From Clostridia bacterium (GTDB lineage Bacteria; Bacillota; Clostridia; Oscillospirales; Acutalibacteraceae): a DNA stretch of 64,000 nucleotides. Every line of letters begins with the position of its first letter. Positions within the stretch are counted from its first letter, which is position 1. The position numbers were made by a program, and so were the translations under genes. The stretch covers positions 1-64,000 of the forward strand of contig JAFQWA010000037.1 of the NCBI GenBank assembly GCA_017407705.1, given 5' to 3'. Below, in pieces: positions 59,500 through 64,000 of this stretch. The notes beneath the pieces are model-generated. The model saw only the letters and a list, made by a program, of their open reading frames with translations. It was not told the origin of the DNA and searched no databases.

Positions 59500-60186
59500 A
59501 TGGAAAATAATTTTGCCAAAACAATGGTGCAGCTCCGCAAGCAAAACGGACTTTCCCAAAAGCAGGCAGCCGAGCACTTGGGAATATCTCAGGCACTGCT
59601 TTCCCACTATGAAAAGGGTATCCGTGAATGCGGTCTGGACTTTTTAATAAAGGCCGCCGGATTTTACTCGGTTTCCACCGACTATCTTTTAGGCATCAGT
59701 GAAAATCCTCAGGGCTCTGCTATGGCAGACGCTGTGGATGACAGTATAAACGATTACCCCGACCTTCAGAAAAGCCGCCGTCAGATAGTAAATTGCCTTA
59801 ACATAATTTACAGTATGACTGCTCGAATGGGTAATACTAAGGTCCACGCTGAGCTTGGCAATCTTTTATCATTATATATATACCACATTTTACGAATTTT
59901 GGAAACAGTTTCTCGCACTAAAAATAAAGAAAATTTTGAAATCCCCACCGAAAAGAGTATTATTATCACCACAGGCTATGAAAGTATATATCAGGCAAGA
60001 CTTGCCGACAGATTGGATACATCATCACTTACCCGAGGTGAGTTGATGGCTTTGCGTAACATTCTGTCTTTCGACAGCGACGCTCTTACTAAAAATTATC
60101 CCTTACAGGCAAAGTCACTGTTATCCCTTGTGGCAGAGGTCGAGCTTAAGCTGAAAAAATATCCCATAAAAGGAAATTGGCAATAA
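59500..60186 (+). CDS. XRE family transcriptional regulator
   Basis: 228 aa. Residues 6-62 form a Cro/C1 HTH (LRKQNGLSQKQAAEHLGISQALLSHYEKG, then FYSVSTDYLLG). The C-terminal 150 residues are helical with no recognised sensor domain. The RBS is AGAGG. It diverges from the histidine phosphatase gene. Confidence 0.9.
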   Translation: MENNFAKTMVQLRKQNGLSQKQAAEHLGISQALLSHYEKGIRECGLDFLIKAAGFYSVSTDYLLGISENPQGSAMADAVDDSINDYPDLQKSRRQIVNCLNIIYSMTARMGNTKVHAELGNLLSLYIYHILRILETVSRTKNKENFEIPTEKSIIITTGYESIYQARLADRLDTSSLTRGELMALRNILSFDSDALTKNYPLQAKSLLSLVAEVELKLKKYPIKGNWQ

Positions 60187-60227
60187 TAATTTAAATTTTT
60201 CAAAAAAAAGTTGTATAAATTCAGATG

Positions 60228-60266
60228 AAAAAGTGGTATTTTCTTTACAAATACCACTTTTTTATT
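60228..60266 (+). terminator. Hairpin-T-tract between the XRE and Gfo/Idh genes
   Basis: A 14-bp stem AAAAAGTGGTATTT / AAATACCACTTTTT, 7-nt loop, T-run ending TTTTTTATTTT. It ends about 15 bp before the next start codon; a weak TATAAA (60214) lies just upstream, so it could act as a 5' attenuator of the next gene. Confidence 0.85.
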
Positions 60267-60280
60267 TTGGAGTGAATTTT

Positions 60281-61336
60281 ATGAAAAACAACAAATTCGG
60301 ATTTGCACTTATCGGTTACGGCGGTATGGGTGGCTGGCATACCAGAATGCTTATGGACTTATCTGACATAATCGAGATCCGTGGAATTTATGATATTGAC
60401 CCTGCAAGAAACAAAAAAGCAGTGGCAGACGGTTTTAACGTGTACCCCACTCTTGAGGACCTGCTTAATGATGACAGCATCGACCTTGTAACAGTGGCCA
60501 TCCCTAATGACGACCATAAGGACGTGTGCATCAAGGCTATGAACGCTAAAAAGCACGTTATTTGCGAAAAGCCCGTTGCTTTAAGCAGTGAGGAGCTGCA
60601 GCAGATGATAGATGCCGCAAACAAAAACGGCGTTAAGTTCTCGGTTCATCAGAACCGTCGCCGAGATGAGGACTTTCTCTCTGCTCAGAAGATAGTTCGT
60701 GATAACACTTTGGGTAAGGTGTTTAACATTGAATCCCGTGTTCACGGCTCCCGCGGTGTGCCCGGCGACTGGAGAAACCAGAAAAAGCACGGCGGCGGTA
60801 TGGTGCTGGACTGGGGTGTGCATCTTTTAGACCAGCTTTTGCTTATCACCGATGAAAAGGTGGTTTCAGTGTACGCCACATTGAGTCACGTTACCAACGA
60901 TGAGGTGGATGACGGATTTAAGACGATCATCACCTTCGCTGACGGTATGACAGCGCATATCGAGGTTGGTACCAGCAACTTTATCAGCTATCCCCGTTGG
61001 TATATACTGGGTGAGAACGGCAGTGCTCAGATCGACTGGGAAGTTAAGGGTAAGATCGTTATGGTGTCCGACTGGGAGAACCGTGATGCAGTGCCGGTGG
61101 TTACTGCCGCAGGTCTTACCAAAACCATGGCACCCCGTACTGATGATACTATTAAAGAATATCCCTTGCCCGTTATAAAAGCCGACTGCAAGGATTACTA
61201 CCGCAATTTCGTTAAGGCGATAAAGGGTGAAGAGGAAATGCTGGTAACCCACGCTCAGGTTATGCGTGTTATGAAATTGATGGAAGCAATTTTAAAGTCC
61301 GGCGAAACAGGCGAAGTGGTAAAAGAGATTATATAG
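60281..61336 (+). CDS. Gfo/Idh/MocA family oxidoreductase
   Basis: 351 aa. NAD(P)-binding GYGGMGGWHTRML at the N-terminus, and the family motif CEKPVALSSEELQ near residue 100. GGGMVLDWGVHLLDQLL carries the catalytic-domain His and Asp. Likely substrate a sugar, inositol or aldose derivative. The ATG at 60281 has TTGGAG upstream; longer versions would cross the hairpin. Confidence 0.92.
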   Translation: MKNNKFGFALIGYGGMGGWHTRMLMDLSDIIEIRGIYDIDPARNKKAVADGFNVYPTLEDLLNDDSIDLVTVAIPNDDHKDVCIKAMNAKKHVICEKPVALSSEELQQMIDAANKNGVKFSVHQNRRRDEDFLSAQKIVRDNTLGKVFNIESRVHGSRGVPGDWRNQKKHGGGMVLDWGVHLLDQLLLITDEKVVSVYATLSHVTNDEVDDGFKTIITFADGMTAHIEVGTSNFISYPRWYILGENGSAQIDWEVKGKIVMVSDWENRDAVPVVTAAGLTKTMAPRTDDTIKEYPLPVIKADCKDYYRNFVKAIKGEEEMLVTHAQVMRVMKLMEAILKSGETGEVVKEII

Positions 61337-61355
61337 ATTGCAATTTATTATTTTA

Positions 61356-61390
61356 AAAACAAGGCACGGATAAATCCGTGCCTTGTTGTT
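61356..61390 (+). terminator. Terminator of the Gfo/Idh gene
   Basis: A perfect 14-bp stem CAAGGCACGGAT / ATCCGTGCCTTG with flanks A/T and a 2-nt loop; followed by TTGTTTTCC. Confidence 0.88.
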
Positions 61391-61417
61391 TTCCTTCCGT
61401 TTATGCTGCTTTGACAC

Positions 61418-61530
61418 CCCTTTTCTTTGCATAAAGAAAAGGGCAAATGTCTCGCCCTTAAAAATTCCCCTTTAGTTTTGTTTGAATTTTATATAAATTA
61501 ACATTTAGTAGGGGAGGGGTTTCCCCTCCC
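61418..61530 (+). other. Two intergenic hairpins upstream of sigG
   Basis: CCCTTTTCTTT / AAAGAAAAGGG with loop GCAT (61418-61443) and GGGAGGGG / CCCCTCCC with loop TTT (61512-61530). No gene is seen between 61337 and 61665. I found no convincing SigF or SigG promoter there. Confidence 0.6.
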
Positions 61531-61665
61531 GCATAGTTGCACCCAATTATCCCGTGATTTTATAAGTCAATCGTAATTTGTCGATTGAAAAAATTTATAT
61601 TAAGAATGAAAAAAGTGCCATTTGAGAATACTTTGAATAGGAATTTATTTAAAGGATTTGATCAA

Positions 61666-62445
61666 ATGGCTTTTTCATATAACAACAAGGTTGAAATTTG
61701 CGGAGTCAACACATCATCTCTTCCCGTTTTAAAAGAAGCACAAAAAATGGAGCTGCTCAAAAAAATCCGTCAGGGCGACAAGTCTGCCCGAAACCAGCTT
61801 ATTTCAGGCAACCTTAAGCTGGTGCTCAGCGTTATCCAACGCTTCACCAACCGAGGCGAAAACCCTGATGATCTGTTTCAGGTTGGCTGCATCGGACTGA
61901 TAAAAGCCATTGACAACTTCGACGTATCCTTAAACGTGCGTTTTTCCACCTATGCAGTGCCTATGATCATCGGTGAAATACGTCGATATCTGCGTGATAA
62001 CAACTCAGTTCGTGTGAGCCGCTCGTTAAAAGACACCGCCTACCGTGCTATGCAGGCAAAGGAGGCTTTAATGAGCAAAACCCAGCGTGAGCCCAGTATT
62101 GAGGAGATCGCCAAGGAACTGGATATGAGCCGTGAAGACGTGGTTATGGCACTGGAAAGCATCGTTGAACCGGTATCACTTTATGAGCCGGTGTATTCCG
62201 ACGGCGGCGATACCATTTACGTTATGGACCAGGTTGGCGACAAAAACGACGATCGTGGTTGGTTAGACGAAATTCTCTTAAAAGAAGCCATTAAAAATCT
62301 CTCAGGCAGAGAACGTATGATCCTGCAGTTGAGATTTTTCGCCGGCAAGACTCAAATGGAGGTTGCCAACGAGATCGGCATATCTCAGGCACAGGTGTCC
62401 CGACTGGAAAAAGGTGCTTTAGACAGAATCAAGGGCAACATTTAA
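61666..62445 (+). CDS. sigG: RNA polymerase sporulation sigma factor SigG
   Basis: 259 aa, as in Bacillus (260). It begins with the SigG-specific NKVEICGVNTSSLPVLK, then region 2 (LFQVGCIGLIKAIDNFD...STYAVPMIIGEIRRYLRD), region 3 (VSRSLKDTAYRAMQ) and region 4 (GKTQMEVANEIGISQAQVSRLEKG). Late forespore sigma factor, which indicates an endospore former. The ATG at 61666 has AAAGGA ten bases upstream and matches the known N-terminus; a 27-codon upstream extension from TTG is possible but unlikely. It overlaps the mfd stop by four bases. Confidence 0.95.
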   Translation: MAFSYNNKVEICGVNTSSLPVLKEAQKMELLKKIRQGDKSARNQLISGNLKLVLSVIQRFTNRGENPDDLFQVGCIGLIKAIDNFDVSLNVRFSTYAVPMIIGEIRRYLRDNNSVRVSRSLKDTAYRAMQAKEALMSKTQREPSIEEIAKELDMSREDVVMALESIVEPVSLYEPVYSDGGDTIYVMDQVGDKNDDRGWLDEILLKEAIKNLSGRERMILQLRFFAGKTQMEVANEIGISQAQVSRLEKGALDRIKGNI

Positions 62446-64000
62446 CCTTGGGGTGCATACACGTCCAACACCTCGCGAAGTGTGTCAATGGGATGCTGAT
62501 TTTTCAGTGCTCTTACAGAAATATAAGGTCTGTCTCCCGCTGAGATCATAACTCTGCCTTTGAGCTGTGATGCTAAGTGGGAGGTTTTTTCAAGCTCTAA
62601 GGATGTGATATAAAGCAGCATACTGCCGCTCTTATCGGAAATCTCACTAATACCTGCCGCTGCTGCACGGTTTCTGAGCAAAGCAATATCTATAAGTCCC
62701 AAAACTGCCTTGGGTGGCTCACCGAAACGGTCAATCAGCTCATCCACAACGTCATCGCTGTCAGCATCAGTACGTATCTCTGCAATACGACGGTACATCT
62801 GCAATCGGGCAGGCAGACTCTCAATGTAGCTTTCGGGAATATGTGCTCCCACCTGCAGGTCCACCACGCACTCGTTTGCCTTTTCGGGCTTCTCACCCTT
62901 TTCCTCTTTAACTGCATCAGAAAGCAGTTTTAAGTACATATCATAACCAACCGACTCCATCTGGCCGTGTTGCTTAGCGCCCAAAATGTTACCTGCACCT
63001 CGTATTTCAAGGTCACGCATGGCAATCTTAAAGCCCGAGCCAAACTCGGTGTATTCACGGATGGCCTCTAACCTTTTAGTGGCAATATCCGAAAGTGCTT
63101 TGCCTCGACGGAATGTCATATAAGCATAGGCACGTCGGGATGAACGGCCCACTCGACCCCTTAACTGATGCAACTGAGATAAGCCGAACTTATCCGCATC
63201 CTCAATTATCATTGTGTTAACGTTGGAAACATCCACACCTGTTTCGATAATGGTGGTGCAAACTAAAACGTCTATCTCGCCGTCCATAAGTCGGCGCCAA
63301 ACAGAGGATAGCTCCTCCTCACTCATCTGACCGTGGGCAATGGCAATCTCAGCGTCGGGCAGGTCTTGCTTTAGCATAGACGCCACACGCTCAATAGACT
63401 GCACCTTGTTATAGATATAATAAACCTGACCGCCACGATGCAGTTCCTTACGGATAGCATCCAGCAGCACTCCTCTGTCGTGCTCCAAAACATAGGTCTG
63501 TACGGGATGACGGTCTTGCGGTGCTTCCTCGATAATAGACATATCCCTAAGTCCCGACATAGCCATATTAAGTGTTCTCGGAATGGGGGTTGCAGACAAC
63601 GTGAGCACGTCGATATTTGGGAAAAGCTGTTTTATCTTTTCCTTTTGGGCAACGCCAAAACGCTGCTCCTCATCAACTATCAAAAGGCCTAAATCCTTAA
63701 ACTGCACGTCTGAGGAGATAAGTCGGTGGGTACCTACAATGATGTCCACCTGACCACGTTTTAGGTTTTGCTTTATTTTGGTTTGCTGAGCGGCTGTCCT
63801 GAAACGGGAGATCATCTCCACGTTAATGGGAAAGCCCTCCATTCTCTGCAGCATAGTTTTATAGTGTTGCCAGGCAAGAATGGTGGTGGGGACCAACACA
63901 GCGCACTGCTTACCGTCGGCAATGCACTTAAAGGCGGCACGTAATGCCACCTCGGTTTTACCGAAGCCCACGTCACCGCACAGCAAACGGTCCATAGGCA
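62442..64000 (-). CDS. mfd: Transcription-repair coupling factor Mfd (3' part, continues past the edge)
   Basis: The frame is open to the right edge; the visible 519 residues are the motor and C-terminal domains. GDVGFGKTEVALRAA is the Walker A; LLIVDEEQRFG the DExx box; LSATPIPRTLNMA and the RecG-like TRG/RAD26 region follow; the D7 domain is at the end. Mfd removes stalled RNA polymerase at DNA damage and recruits UvrA. Convergent with sigG, sharing TTAA as both stops, with no terminator between. Confidence 0.96.
   Translation of the reverse strand, partial: PMDRLLCGDVGFGKTEVALRAAFKCIADGKQCAVLVPTTILAWQHYKTMLQRMEGFPINVEMISRFRTAAQQTKIKQNLKRGQVDIIVGTHRLISSDVQFKDLGLLIVDEEQRFGVAQKEKIKQLFPNIDVLTLSATPIPRTLNMAMSGLRDMSIIEEAPQDRHPVQTYVLEHDRGVLLDAIRKELHRGGQVYYIYNKVQSIERVASMLKQDLPDAEIAIAHGQMSEEELSSVWRRLMDGEIDVLVCTTIIETGVDVSNVNTMIIEDADKFGLSQLHQLRGRVGRSSRRAYAYMTFRRGKALSDIATKRLEAIREYTEFGSGFKIAMRDLEIRGAGNILGAKQHGQMESVGYDMYLKLLSDAVKEEKGEKPEKANECVVDLQVGAHIPESYIESLPARLQMYRRIAEIRTDADSDDVVDELIDRFGEPPKAVLGLIDIALLRNRAAAAGISEISDKSGSMLLYITSLELEKTSHLASQLKGRVMISAGDRPYISVRALKNQHPIDTLREVLDVYAPQG

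Noticed and set aside
61585..61665. N-terminal extension of SigG from TTG at 61585
   Set aside because: SigG normally begins close to NKVEICG, and a good RBS precedes the ATG at 61666.

Overview
This 64 kb window looks like chromosomal DNA from an anaerobic, spore-forming, low-to-moderate G+C Firmicute, probably a gut or rumen member of the Clostridia (Oscillospirales/Ruminococcaceae-like). This is an inference. It rests on a SigG sporulation sigma factor, a PerR / superoxide reductase / rubrerythrin set typical of anaerobes, AGGAGG ribosome sites with some TTG and GTG starts, promoters close to TTGACA-17-TATAAT, many intrinsic terminators, and an intracellular beta-glucan phosphorolysis operon. 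No phage, transposase or CRISPR array is visible.

Layout. 1-2.5 kb: tRNA-Arg, a hexapeptide acetyltransferase and an HTH-RDD membrane protein. 2.5-8.6 kb (minus): cellodextrin phosphorylase, a GH3 glycosidase and a tiny FakA-middle-domain protein. 8.8-11.4 kb (minus): a PASTA pseudokinase and YebC. 11.5-16.3 kb: purF-purB-guaA (synthetase part only)-purC behind a 210-nt leader. 16.3-17.4 kb: an acyltransferase. 17.4-22.6 kb (minus): two M16 proteins, lgt, folD and a HAD phosphatase. 22.7-27.7 kb (minus): tex, then galE-pit-DUF47. 27.8-32.8 kb: an ACT regulator, hom, lysC and a GH20 hexosaminidase. 32.9-34.8 kb: nifS-nifU-TSCPD. 34.8-37.9 kb: a BlaI/M56 signalling cassette. 37.9-40.9 kb: membrane proteins. 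40.9-42.2 kb (minus): perR-SOR-rubrerythrin. 42.4-47.3 kb (minus): two GH16 lipoproteins, then MATE and a URO-D-like protein.

47.3-49.1 kb is the most accessory-looking stretch. It holds tRNA-Leu, an array of short hairpins joined by a conserved 9-nt spacer, a DUF3592 gene between 13-bp inverted repeats, a tRNA-like remnant, an orphan small gene and a probable unrecognised small RNA with its own promoter and terminator. A TPP riboswitch and thiT follow. 50.1-54.9 kb holds two near-duplicate AraC/PocR regulators flanking a large carbohydrate-binding surface protein. 55-58.5 kb (minus) encodes a heterodimeric ABC exporter. The end holds a histidine phosphatase, an XRE regulator, a Gfo/Idh oxidoreductase, sigG and the 3' part of mfd.

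The best candidates for something undescribed are the small RNA at 48971-49080, the hairpin array at 47543-47711, the terminator-bracketed BlaI/M56/membrane/lipoprotein cassette at 34.8-37.9 kb, the uORF-plus-hairpin leader of purF, and the PASTA pseudokinase. All positions were read by eye. No database search or folding program was run.
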